A stretch of DNA of 64,000 nt, taken from assembly GCF_030622045.1 (NCBI RefSeq), contig NZ_CP130886.1, positions 3,299,557 through 3,363,556 on the forward strand. Reading direction: 5' to 3'. Both the position numbers and the translations under genes were made by a program. Numbering within the stretch: position 1 is the first letter of the stretch; each line of letters starts with the position of its first letter. A model generated the notes under the pieces. The model had not been told where the DNA came from. It did no database searches and worked only from the letters and a program-made list of their open reading frames with translations. Positions 34,915 through 43,227 of the stretch are shown here, one piece after another. The stretch comes from Planctellipticum variicoloris. Its GTDB lineage: Bacteria; Planctomycetota; Planctomycetia; Planctomycetales; Planctomycetaceae.

Positions 34915-37266
34915 TCAGCGACTCGGAGATTCCAATTGCCCCGGCAAAGCAGCGACCGCCCCGGCGGGCTGCCGGGCGGGATAGACGCCGTTCCCATAGC
35001 CATACCCGTAGCCGTAACCATACCCATATCCGCTGCCGTAACCGCTGCCGAGATCTTCATCGAGGCCGGTCGTAATTGCTCCAAGAACAGGCGCACCGAT
35101 CATTCGCAGACGATGGAACGCCGAAGCGACTTTCCCGATCCGGCTGGCGTCGCGACGTATGGAAATCAGCACGGCGTCGACGTGTTGCGCGATCAGCAGC
35201 GTGTCTGTCACCGGCAGCACGGGCGAAGAGTCAATGACCACGAAGTCGTACGAAGCGGAAAGCTCTTTGAACACGGCGCTGTGGGAATCGTGCGACAGCC
35301 GCTGAAGGACTTCTGAGGTGACGCGCCCCGCGGCGAGGACGTCCAGGCCGACCGATTCGACGTGCTGAATGGCTTCGGACAACTGGGCGGTTCCCAGCAG
35401 GACTTCGCTCAGACCGGGCGTATGCGAAATGCCGAACGCATACTGGACGCTCGGTCGACGCAGGTCGCAATCGATCAGCAAGACTCGACGACGCGTTCGC
35501 GCCAGGCTGGCCGCCAGTTGACACGACAGCGTCGTCTTGCCTTCGCCGGCGATTGCGCTCGTAACGAGCACAGTGACGGCCTGCATCGAATTCAACCGGT
35601 GCGTCAGCACGGTTCGCATGCTGTCGACCGCCTCGCTCAGCACATTGTGCCAGTAAGCCGCTTTAGGGCCGCTGGACTTCATCCGGTTCAATCGGGCCGA
35701 ACGCGGCACCAGCGGGATCGTTCCCAGAATCGCCAGACCGATTCCCTGCTTGACCTCGTCGGTTCGAGTGATCCGACGAGCGAGGATTTCCAGCCAGACG
35801 AAGAGCGCAGCAATGGCTGCGAAGCCGCCGGCGCCTGCCATGCCGGCCATCTTCTGCCGCTTGCCGACGTCCGGGATTCTCGGCACCTGCGCTCTCAACC
35901 GGATCTGAATTGCCGCCGGGGCATTGTCCAATTCGACTTCTCGGTGATGCACTTCTTCGCGGTAGCGGCCGACAGTCTTCTTCAACTCCGACGCTTCCTC
36001 GACGAGCTCTTCCCGGTCGACCCAAGCCACGCCTAACGAGTTCTCTTCGACCTGCAGTTTGGAGAGTTCCGCTTCGTACGCTTCTTTCGTAGCAATCAGC
36101 GTCCGAAGTTCCCGTTCCAGATCGGCTTTCCCAACGCCGGCCGCAGATCGTCCACTGGCACGGGCACGAACTCGGACTTCGGCATCGGGACCATGCAACT
36201 TTCGATATTCTTCGAGTTCTGAAGTTGCCTCGGCCAGCTTTTCTTCATGCAGGATGACGGATGGATGTTCCGCCGAAACCCTGCGTTTCCACTCCGCCAG
36301 CATGGTCTCATGACGCCGGGCGATGAGAAACATTCGTCGAAATTCCGGCTCACCAAGCAGTTCCCCTTCGACCAGCTCAGGAGGAATCTCCGGTTCAGCA
36401 AAGGGCTCATCGGAATTCTCCGCCTCCGGATCGCCGAGACCGAGCTGGATCTGGCGATTGATGATCTGACCGCGGATCAGGCTGAGCTGTTTGCGGACCT
36501 CTAATTGGGCGTCAAGCGTCGCCTGTCGTTTCGCGTCGCTCTGGGCCGAATTCGGCAGCTTCAATGCCCGATCAATATTGCGAATGGCATTCGTCTTGCC
36601 GCTTAATTTTTCTTCTTCCTTGCGGAGCAGAGTCTTCAAATCATTCAATCGCTGCCTTCGATCTTCCCGATCCTTGTTGACGACTTCTTCGTTGAAGGCA
36701 TCCGTGACTGCATCGACGATCTTCGGCAGGTCCTCTGGCTTCTCACCTGACAGCGAAATCCGAATAAAGTGCTCGCCGGGGGCCGAGACGGAAATATTCC
36801 GTTCCAGCCAGTTCATCGGGAACGGCTCATTTCGCAGAGTTTCCGTCTCAGCCAGCCCGGGCGCCCGCAGCGCCGCCGTCAGTACATAATGGTCTTTGAC
36901 CAGTCGCATCATGGTCTCTTTATAAGCCCGCGATTTTGTATCGTTGTCCTTCGTCTCGAAGAAGAACGTCTGCGGCTTGATCAGCAGCTCCGAGTATGCG
37001 GAATAAGGAGTTGGAATGACCTGCCAGGCGACGACGGCGGCCCCGCCGCCAACCAACCCGCCCAGCAGCAGGATCGGCAGCCAGCGGCGGCGCAGCGCAA
37101 TGAGAACGGTCCGCAGGATGTTCCCGCCGGATTCGCCGTCTTTCGCCGACGGCGTCGGCATCCGACCATAGTCGGCTACCGCTCCCGGCGATGTGCGAAT
37201 GAGCGGTGAGTTCCCTTCGCCGCTCAGCGCGGGTGGACCGTCGTTTCCGTGGAATTCCATGGTCAT
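34915..37266 (-). CDS. Wzz/Wzc-type polysaccharide co-polymerase and tyrosine autokinase
   Basis: A 783-residue chain-length regulator and kinase. Transmembrane helices lie near residues 62-84 and 475-495 with a long coiled-coil periplasmic region between. The cytoplasmic kinase has Walker A VTSAIAGEGKTTLSCQLA, Walker A' VLLIDCDLRRPSVQ and Walker B YDFVVIDSSPVLP (about residues 570-690). The tyrosine-rich tail (about 743-756) is a Gly-Tyr alternation encoded by a six-base repeat at 34993-35047. The autokinase cycle controls Wzy polymerisation and docking with Wza. ATG 37266 or 37260 starts it. It sits between the exosortase and epsI. Confidence 0.93.
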   Translation of the reverse strand: MTMEFHGNDGPPALSGEGNSPLIRTSPGAVADYGRMPTPSAKDGESGGNILRTVLIALRRRWLPILLLGGLVGGGAAVVAWQVIPTPYSAYSELLIKPQTFFFETKDNDTKSRAYKETMMRLVKDHYVLTAALRAPGLAETETLRNEPFPMNWLERNISVSAPGEHFIRISLSGEKPEDLPKIVDAVTDAFNEEVVNKDREDRRQRLNDLKTLLRKEEEKLSGKTNAIRNIDRALKLPNSAQSDAKRQATLDAQLEVRKQLSLIRGQIINRQIQLGLGDPEAENSDEPFAEPEIPPELVEGELLGEPEFRRMFLIARRHETMLAEWKRRVSAEHPSVILHEEKLAEATSELEEYRKLHGPDAEVRVRARASGRSAAGVGKADLERELRTLIATKEAYEAELSKLQVEENSLGVAWVDREELVEEASELKKTVGRYREEVHHREVELDNAPAAIQIRLRAQVPRIPDVGKRQKMAGMAGAGGFAAIAALFVWLEILARRITRTDEVKQGIGLAILGTIPLVPRSARLNRMKSSGPKAAYWHNVLSEAVDSMRTVLTHRLNSMQAVTVLVTSAIAGEGKTTLSCQLAASLARTRRRVLLIDCDLRRPSVQYAFGISHTPGLSEVLLGTAQLSEAIQHVESVGLDVLAAGRVTSEVLQRLSHDSHSAVFKELSASYDFVVIDSSPVLPVTDTLLIAQHVDAVLISIRRDASRIGKVASAFHRLRMIGAPVLGAITTGLDEDLGSGYGSGYGYGYGYGYGYGNGVYPARQPAGAVAALPGQLESPSR
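34993..35047 (-). repeat. Six-base tandem repeat coding for the Gly-Tyr tail of the Wzc-like kinase
   Basis: The plus strand shows repeated hexamers such as ccatac, ccgtag and ccgtaa, reading as alternating Gly-Tyr codons on the minus strand. About six to eight units are nearly exact. Because each unit adds one Gly and one Tyr without changing frame, slippage could vary the number of phosphorylatable tyrosines. Confidence 0.85.
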
Positions 37267-37348
37267 TGTGTATCCGAAATCGACTCGTTCAAGCCCGACC
37301 GGTCTGCACACCGAATCGCCGCTGAAGCTGCATAAAACCCGCCGCGCA

Positions 37349-38437
37349 CTATCGCGGGAGCTGAACCGGCCCGATCCCGACCGCCATCGGACGCTTCGTG
37401 TCGAAGACGATCAGCCGGTCCATGTACCACAGCTCCGCGGCAAGTATCCCCAGCCCCAGCGGCATCATGGCCCAACCCGCCAGATCGTGATACGTGATTT
37501 CCGCCAGTTTTTCCAGACCCCACGTATAAAGCACGCCGGTGACGGTGATGCGAAACACATTGGAAATCAGCGCGATGGGCACCGCGCTCAGCAGCACGAT
37601 GATATTCTGCCACAACGGCCGACGCCCGGTCAGGGCCACCGCCGCCGCTGTCGCCGCGAAGACCATGAGCATCCGGAGTCCACTGCACGCTTCCGCAACC
37701 CCGATCCGGCGATCCCCCACAACGATCACATACCCTTCCGCAAACGCCGGCAGGCCGATCGTCTGCATAATGGCGGTGCTGATCGTCGTTCCAACCTGCC
37801 GCAGCGGCGCTCGCAGCATCGACTCCAGCGAGAACGGCAACGGAATCATGAACACGAGAAATGCAGCGCTCGGGAGCACTTTCCACAAGAATTTCTTCCC
37901 GCCGACCGCCCAAGCCGCCCCAACGACGATCGGTACAATCGCCATCTGATCGAGCCACTCGTAGTAATACACCCCGGCAAATACTTTGCCGGCCAAGACT
38001 GCAACCAGCACCACACATCCGATCCACGAGGGCGAAAGCGCCTGCAATCCTGACCAGCGAAACGCACAGATCCCCCCTCCCACTCCAAACAGCGTCAGAC
38101 CGGCAGTCGCTGCCAAGGGGACTGGCAGGCTGTCGGCTCCCAGAAAAAGTCCCGCTCCAAGGGCGGTGATCGCGATCCACAGCCAGCCCGGCGCAATCTC
38201 CCCGGAGTCGGTCGGTCGATTCGTCCACAGCAGATACAGGGCAAAGATTGGCACCAGCCAGCCGTGAGAGTTCTCGGGGCTGGTGTTCCAGCGCTCCGCC
38301 ATTTCGAGCACCGTACTTGCCACGCTCCAGGCGACCGCCCCGCCAGCCAGACCTGCAATGACAAGCGGCAGCGAGTTTCCGTCGGTCGGGACGTCTTCAG
38401 TTTGAGGTGCAGCTTCAGTTTGAGGTGCGGCAGACAT
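37349..38437 (-). CDS. Exosortase (PEP-CTERM sorting transpeptidase)
   Basis: A 362-residue polytopic membrane protein with eight or so hydrophobic helices. The catalytic triad of exosortases is in place: Cys251 in GVAEACSGLRMLMVF, Arg296 in ISNVFRITVTGVL and His317 in ITYHDLAGWAMM. It should cut PEP-CTERM proteins near the membrane and pass them on to an unknown acceptor; two candidate substrates are encoded at 39738-40712 and 46705-47598. The first 15 residues contain a repeated AAPQTE-type segment from an 18-base duplication. EpsI is not fused to it. A planctomycete subtype (XrtU-like) is possible but cannot be assigned by eye. Confidence 0.95.
   Translation of the reverse strand: MSAAPQTEAAPQTEDVPTDGNSLPLVIAGLAGGAVAWSVASTVLEMAERWNTSPENSHGWLVPIFALYLLWTNRPTDSGEIAPGWLWIAITALGAGLFLGADSLPVPLAATAGLTLFGVGGGICAFRWSGLQALSPSWIGCVVLVAVLAGKVFAGVYYYEWLDQMAIVPIVVGAAWAVGGKKFLWKVLPSAAFLVFMIPLPFSLESMLRAPLRQVGTTISTAIMQTIGLPAFAEGYVIVVGDRRIGVAEACSGLRMLMVFAATAAAVALTGRRPLWQNIIVLLSAVPIALISNVFRITVTGVLYTWGLEKLAEITYHDLAGWAMMPLGLGILAAELWYMDRLIVFDTKRPMAVGIGPVQLPR
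38395..38430 (-). repeat. 18-base direct duplication at the 5' end of the exosortase gene
   Basis: Two adjacent copies of an 18-base unit starting cttcagtttgaggtgc differ by one base near the end and encode a doubled AAPQTE stretch in the exosortase cytoplasmic N terminus. A third, partial echo is present just after. The copies are in frame, so the duplication adds six residues without disrupting the protein. Confidence 0.85.
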
Positions 38438-38740
38438 GAGACTTCCAGCTTGTAACTTCTATCGAACTATTCCAGAGGCATGTGCAAACGACGGCCCATC
38501 AGCTCGTCATCTGACGTCCCGGACATCACGTACTTTCCGGCGTTTTCGCTTCCTGGCCTCAAAACCGGCATCACCCGCAGGGCGCACCTTGGGCCCGTGG
38601 GTTATGCACCCGTCTCACGCAGAGGACGTCCTCCGCCAGTTCGCACCTGCAGGCTGCCCGGTCCGGACATGCCACGATTCGGTCCCGTCGGTGATCGCTG
38701 AAATCCGTTCCGTCGAGCGCCATTCGATTCCACGATGGCC
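38438..38740 (-). other. 303-base leader between the NusG-like gene and the exosortase gene
   Basis: No protein-coding frame is convincing here. It is by far the longest gap before the glycosyltransferase genes and lies just after the antiterminator gene, as expected for a leader that recruits the factor. One stable hairpin is possible at 38573-38602. I see no ops-type element and no clear promoter. Confidence 0.5.
38573..38602 (-). promoter_or_regulatory. Candidate leader hairpin before the exosortase gene
   Basis: Read on the minus strand, ACCC pairs with a downstream GGGT and GGGC with GCCC, separated by a small internal loop and a nine-base loop. It has no U-run, so it is not an intrinsic terminator. 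By analogy with LoaP-type factors, which need an RNA hairpin in the leader, it could be a recruitment site, but this is speculation. Confidence 0.3.
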
Positions 38741-39298
38741 TCAGGCGGCCTCGACCATGTCTGCTGTGATTTCCACCGAGGCTCCGCGCTGCAGAAAGTC
38801 CATCCCGATCACCAGGCGGCAGCCCGCTCGATTCTGCAGCAAGGTCCCCGTCAGTCCAACCAGCGCGCCGCGACAGACCCGAACGGTCGTTCCCGGCTCC
38901 AGCCGTTCTTCTGGAGTCACCGGCAGCCCGGCGTGAATCAGGCGGTATACGCGCTCCAAGTCGTCGCGGAACAGGGTCTGATCGCGGATCGCGATCCGCG
39001 AAACCACTTCTCGCATTCGCGAAACAACCGCCAGAGCTTCCTCGTCGCCGTGAAAAAACAGGTAACCGGGAAAGAGCGGCGACCAGCTTGTGACCTTGCG
39101 CCGCTGAAAGATTTTCGTCTGCGCCCGCTGGGGCAGGTAGTATCCCACTTCGCGCCTGAGGAGCTGTCGCGCCAACGCTTTCTCGGACCGGGGGCGGACG
39201 TGCAGGACGCCCCATGTCGCTTCGCCATTCGCGCAACCCCACCGCTCATCGCAGAGCGATTCGGGCCACATGTCAGGTTCGTTCGCCAAGACCGGCAT
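38741..39298 (-). CDS. NusG/RfaH-like specialised transcription antiterminator
   Basis: A 185-residue NusG paralogue. The NGN domain starts at about residue 29 with WGVLHVRPRSEKALARQLLR, continues GYYLPQRAQTKIFQRRK and SPLFPGYLFFHGD, and a short linker leads to a KOW domain (GTTVRVCRGALVGLTGTLLQ, then RLVIGMDFLQRGASVEI). A housekeeping NusG would sit beside rplK and secE; this copy instead opens a polysaccharide operon, as do RfaH, UpxY and LoaP. It would ride with RNA polymerase and suppress termination over the long downstream genes. ATG 39298 is in frame with nothing credible upstream. Confidence 0.93.
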   Translation of the reverse strand: MPVLANEPDMWPESLCDERWGCANGEATWGVLHVRPRSEKALARQLLRREVGYYLPQRAQTKIFQRRKVTSWSPLFPGYLFFHGDEEALAVVSRMREVVSRIAIRDQTLFRDDLERVYRLIHAGLPVTPEERLEPGTTVRVCRGALVGLTGTLLQNRAGCRLVIGMDFLQRGASVEITADMVEAA

Positions 39299-39675
39299 GG
39301 CCGGTTCCTCCTGCTGAAAATCCCGAGGACGCCCAATCGGCAGTCCCGTCTAGGATAACCTGATTTTCAGCCGGATGCGGCGGGAAGGCAACGACGGACC
39401 GGAATGTTCAGAGGAAATTCGCTCAAGTTGCCGTTCCACCACGTCACAGGCCGAACGATCGAACGGGAATTTCCTCCAACCTCTTGGGAATTGCACAGAT
39501 ACAATGCAGACGGTGCTGCATTGTGCGACGCCGGCTGCGGTTGTGACGAGTTGGGGTTTTCTCACAACGCGCAAGCGTACCGCAGCCACCCAGACGTTAC
39601 GCCTGGTCTCGACGACCATGGCCGTGATCGACTGGACGGCTCAGCGGCCACGCTGCCCGCACCCCGGAAATGCCA
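39299..39675. other. Upstream region of the NusG-like gene, no gene seen
   Basis: About 380 bases between the NusG-like gene and the terminator of the PEP-CTERM gene. The open frames on either strand have no protein-like composition. This must contain the promoter of the polysaccharide operon, but I cannot pick out a specific -35/-10 pair. Confidence 0.5.
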
Positions 39676-39708
39676 GCAGCCCAACCAGGAGGCAGGAGGT
39701 TGGGCTGC
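39676..39708. terminator. Hairpin after the PEP-CTERM gene
   Basis: An inverted repeat GCAGCCCAACC with GGTTGGGCTGC, with an 11-base loop, lies 30 bases beyond the stop of the PEP-CTERM gene. The U-run is short on either strand (TTTG in the plus direction), so termination strength is uncertain, but the perfect 11-base stem and position suit a terminator. Confidence 0.7.
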
Positions 39709-39737
39709 TTTGTAGAATTGGCAGACGGACACGCCTG

Positions 39738-40712
39738 TCAGGCGGCCTTGCGCCGGCGGAACCGGAGCGGAATGCCAGCCAGCGCGAGTCCGGCGAGCGC
39801 CAGCGTCGAAGGCTCGGGAACGACTGGAGGCGGCTGGCGGGTAGTCGACGTGATGTAAATATCGTCAATCCCGTAGATGTCTGTCTCCCCGCCAACGCTG
39901 TAAACGGTAATCGACTTCACATCTGCAGTTGGCAGTGAGAAACCAAAGAACGCAAGGTCGCCGGTGTTGGTATTTGGGCTTCCAACTTGGGGAGGGGGCT
40001 GAATCGCAGTCAGACTCGGATTGGCTGCAGACATCAGATCGAACAGATTGTAACTTCCAATGATACCGCCAACACCGTCTTTCACATCAACAAACGTATT
40101 CGCCCCCTGATCAAACAGATCGTCAATAAAGAAGCCAAACGCACTGATCTGATTCGAGAACTCCAAATTCAGAACGCTCAACCTCGACAGACCGTTGGGA
40201 TTTGAGTTCAACTGACTGAAACCAGACGTCAGGAACATAGAACCACCTAGCGTCGTGTTATTCCGACCGAACCCGGCGTTCGGATTAGCCACGTCGATGA
40301 CCTGAGACTCCAGATTGAACAGAGGAACCGAACCATCGGTCAGGCCACCGTCGCTGACGCTCGCCGTGATCGCAGTCCCTGTAAATGTCAACCCGTTCGT
40401 TGGGATCACCGGTGTCTGCTGTGTAACCCCGGCACCAGTTACATCGACATATCGACCCAGTCCCACCGGATAGTTCTTGAATTCCTCAAATGTCTCAAGC
40501 CCCCAGACGGCACCGGGAATACTGCTCAAGAAGCTCTGCTGTGCAGTGTAGGCGTTCGTCGCAGCAGACAATTGCACGCGCTGATGATCGGTTGCAAATG
40601 ACCCCGGAACGGAGTTCACAGCAGTTGGCAGATCAATACCAACAATCGGGGCGGCGTCGGCCACTCCGCCGAACAACAAGACGGCCAAGAGGCCGAATTT
40701 CGCTTCGCGCAT
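39738..40712 (-). CDS. PEP-CTERM sorting domain protein
   Basis: A 324-residue exported protein. A signal peptide (FGLLAVLLFGGVADA) leads to a beta-rich body with WGLETFEEFKNYPVG, NLEFSNQISAFGFFIDDLFD and IYGIDDIYI, resembling planctomycete PEP-CTERM proteins of unknown fold. The C terminus is a textbook sorting signal: VPEPSTLALAGLALAGIPLR followed by an Arg/Lys tail, so the exosortase at 37349-38437 is its likely processing enzyme. The start is ATG 40712, or four codons earlier at 40724. It is encoded on the operon strand but beyond the NusG-like gene, with its own hairpin terminator. Confidence 0.9.
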   Translation of the reverse strand: MREAKFGLLAVLLFGGVADAAPIVGIDLPTAVNSVPGSFATDHQRVQLSAATNAYTAQQSFLSSIPGAVWGLETFEEFKNYPVGLGRYVDVTGAGVTQQTPVIPTNGLTFTGTAITASVSDGGLTDGSVPLFNLESQVIDVANPNAGFGRNNTTLGGSMFLTSGFSQLNSNPNGLSRLSVLNLEFSNQISAFGFFIDDLFDQGANTFVDVKDGVGGIIGSYNLFDLMSAANPSLTAIQPPPQVGSPNTNTGDLAFFGFSLPTADVKSITVYSVGGETDIYGIDDIYITSTTRQPPPVVPEPSTLALAGLALAGIPLRFRRRKAA

Positions 40713-40769
40713 TTGAATACCCATTATTAATCGACCGCACCAGAAACTTTGGAAGCCACCCGGATCTCA

Positions 40770-41102
40770 CTATTCCGGAGTCGCCACGATATTCGGATTG
40801 ACCGCCGGCTGAATGAAGACACCACCAAGATCATTCACAACTCTCAACTGGCAAAAATCCTGCGAATCCGTCAATTGCGAACCCGCCGTAGAGCCACTGT
40901 GTGAAGTCACTCCGGTATACGAGTAACTCTGACTCGAAAATCCGATCGCCTGCGAGAAATCCCCCATCTCCAGCGCCACCTGATCTCGCAGCGTCGTCAG
41001 CCCGGCCAGCAACCCGATCACGACGATCGTCGCAATCAGCACCAGTTCGCTCGATACGACAAAACCGCGCTCATCGGCCCAGAATTGCGTGAAGGTCTTC
41101 AT
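40770..41102 (-). CDS. Pilin-like small membrane protein
   Basis: A 110-residue protein with a short charged N terminus (MKTFTQFWADERG) followed by a helix of about 20 residues (FVVSSELVLIATIVVIGLLA), then an amphipathic stretch and a soluble tail. This layout resembles type IV/Flp prepilins, whose leader ends in Gly just before a hydrophobic helix with a Glu near position 5; here the Glu falls at +6, so processing is uncertain. ATG 41102 is chosen for that leader. It lies 57 bases upstream of the PEP-CTERM gene. Its role is unknown. Confidence 0.72.
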   Translation of the reverse strand: MKTFTQFWADERGFVVSSELVLIATIVVIGLLAGLTTLRDQVALEMGDFSQAIGFSSQSYSYTGVTSHSGSTAGSQLTDSQDFCQLRVVNDLGGVFIQPAVNPNIVATPE

Positions 41103-41516
41103 CTCAATTACGCTCCGCGTGACATGGCGCAGACGGCAGCCCGCCACCACCCACTCCACCCATCTTTACAACTCGACGCATCCCATCAGAATTGCAAACA
41201 CGGTGCCGCTCAGGCTCAACTCACTGAATCCCAGGGAATCACGTGGTTTCGCTGTGTTCCCCCTTCTGCGAGCGCGGTCGTCGATAACTATTGTTAACGA
41301 AGCGTTGAAAGGACGCAACGTCCGTTTGCCAGTAGAAACACGAATTTGGCGATCCGGCTCGCTTATCTCACTTTACGACTTCCCCTCCGAACTCCAGTTG
41401 CGCCAATTTCGCTGAACGTTCCGTCCAGACCGTCCGATATTTGAAACGGATGCGGGCCGCTGCAACGGAATGCGGAGCCGCGTCGACTGTTCATTGCCAC
41501 GGCCAGCGGGGGCGAA
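41103..41516. other. 414-base divergent intergenic region
   Basis: It separates the minus-strand pilin-like gene from the plus-strand Wza-like gene. I see no convincing coding frame. It must contain promoters in both directions but no clear consensus pair stands out; the right part has AT-rich segments such as cgataactattgttaacg. Confidence 0.5.
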
Positions 41517-42686
41517 ATGAGTCGCTTGACCTCGGTCCATACGAAATCACTTCGGCGGTTGACCCTCGCCTCCACATCCGCCCTTGTCGCGCTCTCGCTG
41601 ACAATCGGCTGCGCCCATCCCCGCCAGAATCGAGCGCTCCTGCCTCCGGTGGCCGAAGCCCCCAAAGAACTGGACATGCGCACGCTTCCGACATACCGTG
41701 TGGCAGCTCCCGATATCCTCGTCATCGAAGCGGTCAACAACATCCGCACGGCCGACGCCCCCCTCCGGGTGGGCGATCAACTCCTGATTCAATTGAAAAA
41801 CGGCCTGCCCCTCGATCCCCAAGGGGATCCGATGGCCAATCCGCTCGTGTACGAAGCGGAACTCCAGATGGAAGCTCAGTTTAAGATTCTGCGCGGTACC
41901 TACCTGATCACCGCCAACGGCAAAGTCGACCTCGGACCGGCCTACGGCCAGGTGGCGGTCCTCGGCATGACGGTGCCGCAGGCTCAGCAGGCCATTCTCG
42001 ATCACCTCCGGCTCAATATCGGCCTGACCGACCCGGAACTGACTGTGTCGCTCCCAGATATCACCGGCCGACAACCGATCGAAGGCGAACACCTCGTCCG
42101 CCCCGACGGAACGGTCTCACTCGGGGTCTATGGCGACGTCCACGTCGCCGGGATGACGCTCGAAGAAGTCAAAGCGGCCGTCGAGCGGCACCTTGCGCGA
42201 CACATCCAGCAGCCGGAAGTCCGCGTCGACGTTCTTGCATACAACAGCAAGGTCTACTATGTGATCACCGACGGCGGCGGCAGCGGCGAGCAGGTCGCCC
42301 GCCTCCCATGCACCGGCAACGAGACGGTCTTGGACGCGATCGCTCAGATCCAAGGGCTCTCATCGGTCTCTTCGAAACATATCTGGATCGCTCGACCGGC
42401 TCCGGCCGGCGGCGGCTGCGCTCAGATCATGGAAGTCGAATGGGCGGACATCGCCTCGCTCGGCGTGACCGATACGAATTACCAGATCCTGCCCGGCGAC
42501 CGGATCTACATTGAGGCCGACCGACTGATCCAGGCCGACACGTTGATGGCCAAGGTCTTCGCCCCAATCGAACGGATCATCGGCATCACGATGCTCGGAG
42601 TCAGTGCGGTGTCCCGGATTCAATTTTACAATAGCTACGGTAACAATGGCGGCGCCAACACCGTCATCCAGACTCCGACCCCATAA
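41517..42686 (+). CDS. Wza-like polysaccharide export outer-membrane lipoprotein
   Basis: A 389-residue export protein. The signal peptide ends in the lipobox LTIGC, giving a lipid-anchored Cys near residue 32. A Poly_export domain follows (TYRVAAPDILVIEAVNN ... RVGDQLLIQL, then YLITANGKVDLGPAYGQVAV), and a second copy of the same motif (GEHLVRPDGTVSLGVYGDVH) with SLBB-type strands (VLAYNSKVYYVITDGGGSGE). Residues 335-365 (YQILPGDRIYIEADRLI) end the core, and the C terminus is amphipathic. It forms the outer-membrane exit of Wzc-dependent polysaccharide export. ATG 41517 is the only good start. It is far from wzc but fits the pathway. Confidence 0.92.
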   Translation: MSRLTSVHTKSLRRLTLASTSALVALSLTIGCAHPRQNRALLPPVAEAPKELDMRTLPTYRVAAPDILVIEAVNNIRTADAPLRVGDQLLIQLKNGLPLDPQGDPMANPLVYEAELQMEAQFKILRGTYLITANGKVDLGPAYGQVAVLGMTVPQAQQAILDHLRLNIGLTDPELTVSLPDITGRQPIEGEHLVRPDGTVSLGVYGDVHVAGMTLEEVKAAVERHLARHIQQPEVRVDVLAYNSKVYYVITDGGGSGEQVARLPCTGNETVLDAIAQIQGLSSVSSKHIWIARPAPAGGGCAQIMEVEWADIASLGVTDTNYQILPGDRIYIEADRLIQADTLMAKVFAPIERIIGITMLGVSAVSRIQFYNSYGNNGGANTVIQTPTP

Positions 42687-42767
42687 CCATCTTGCTCGAA
42701 TCTTCGCGGCGGCACACTGGGGCGGGTTTTCCGCTGGAGTTGCTGCGGCGAGACGGTATCCTCGACA

Positions 42768-42784
42768 TTGTCAGTGCCTGACAA
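42768..42784. promoter_or_regulatory. Palindrome upstream of a small secreted protein gene
   Basis: TTGTCAG and CTGACAA form a perfect 7-base inverted repeat with a three-base spacer, 40 bases before the ATG of the next gene. Such a site could be bound by a dimeric regulator or form a small RNA hairpin. There is no second copy nearby, and no matching regulator gene is visible. Confidence 0.35.
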
Positions 42785-42824
42785 CAGACAGCAGTTGCCG
42801 CCGCCCGACTCCGAGGAGTGAATC

Positions 42825-43172
42825 ATGAATCGCCTGTTTCTCATGGCAATGTCAATTGCAGCGGTCACATCGCTGGCCGTCGAATCGGCCTGTGCCGCCC
42901 CGCCGCAGTTCAATCGGCCGAATCGACCGACCGTGAGCCCCTACATCAATCTGCTGAACAACATCAACCAGGACCCGGCGATCACCTACTACGGTCAGAT
43001 TCGCCCGCAGCAGGAATTTCGGGCCGCCGAGGCGGCCAACGCCGCCGCCATTCGCGGCCTCGATAAGCGGCTGACGACGACCGAGAAAGAAATGCCCTCA
43101 GGGAAACTCTCGGCGTCCGGCCATTCCACTTCGTTTCTGAATACCCGGGGCTACTTCGGCGGCCGCCGCTAA
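42825..43172 (+). CDS. Small secreted protein, unknown function
   Basis: A 115-residue protein with a signal peptide (LFLMAMSIAAVTSLAVESAC AA-type cleavage). The mature part is Asn/Pro/Arg-rich (FNRPNRPTVSPYINLLNNIN), then ITYYGQIRPQQEFRAAEAAN, and ends in GYFGGRR. The pattern is typical of short planctomycete surface proteins, but I cannot name the family. It follows the Wza-like gene by 138 bases in the same direction, so it may be part of the export unit. ATG 42825 has a ggag-like site 10 bases upstream. Confidence 0.75.
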   Translation: MNRLFLMAMSIAAVTSLAVESACAAPPQFNRPNRPTVSPYINLLNNINQDPAITYYGQIRPQQEFRAAEAANAAAIRGLDKRLTTTEKEMPSGKLSASGHSTSFLNTRGYFGGRR

Positions 43173-43227
43173 CGCCCGGCGAGTCTGCCTCCTTCAACGC
43201 ACACACTTTCCGCCCAGGAATGCCGAA

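Noticed and set aside
38438-39737. An ops or JUMPstart element for the NusG-like factor
   Set aside because: I found no match to the ops consensus on the coding strand in either leader.
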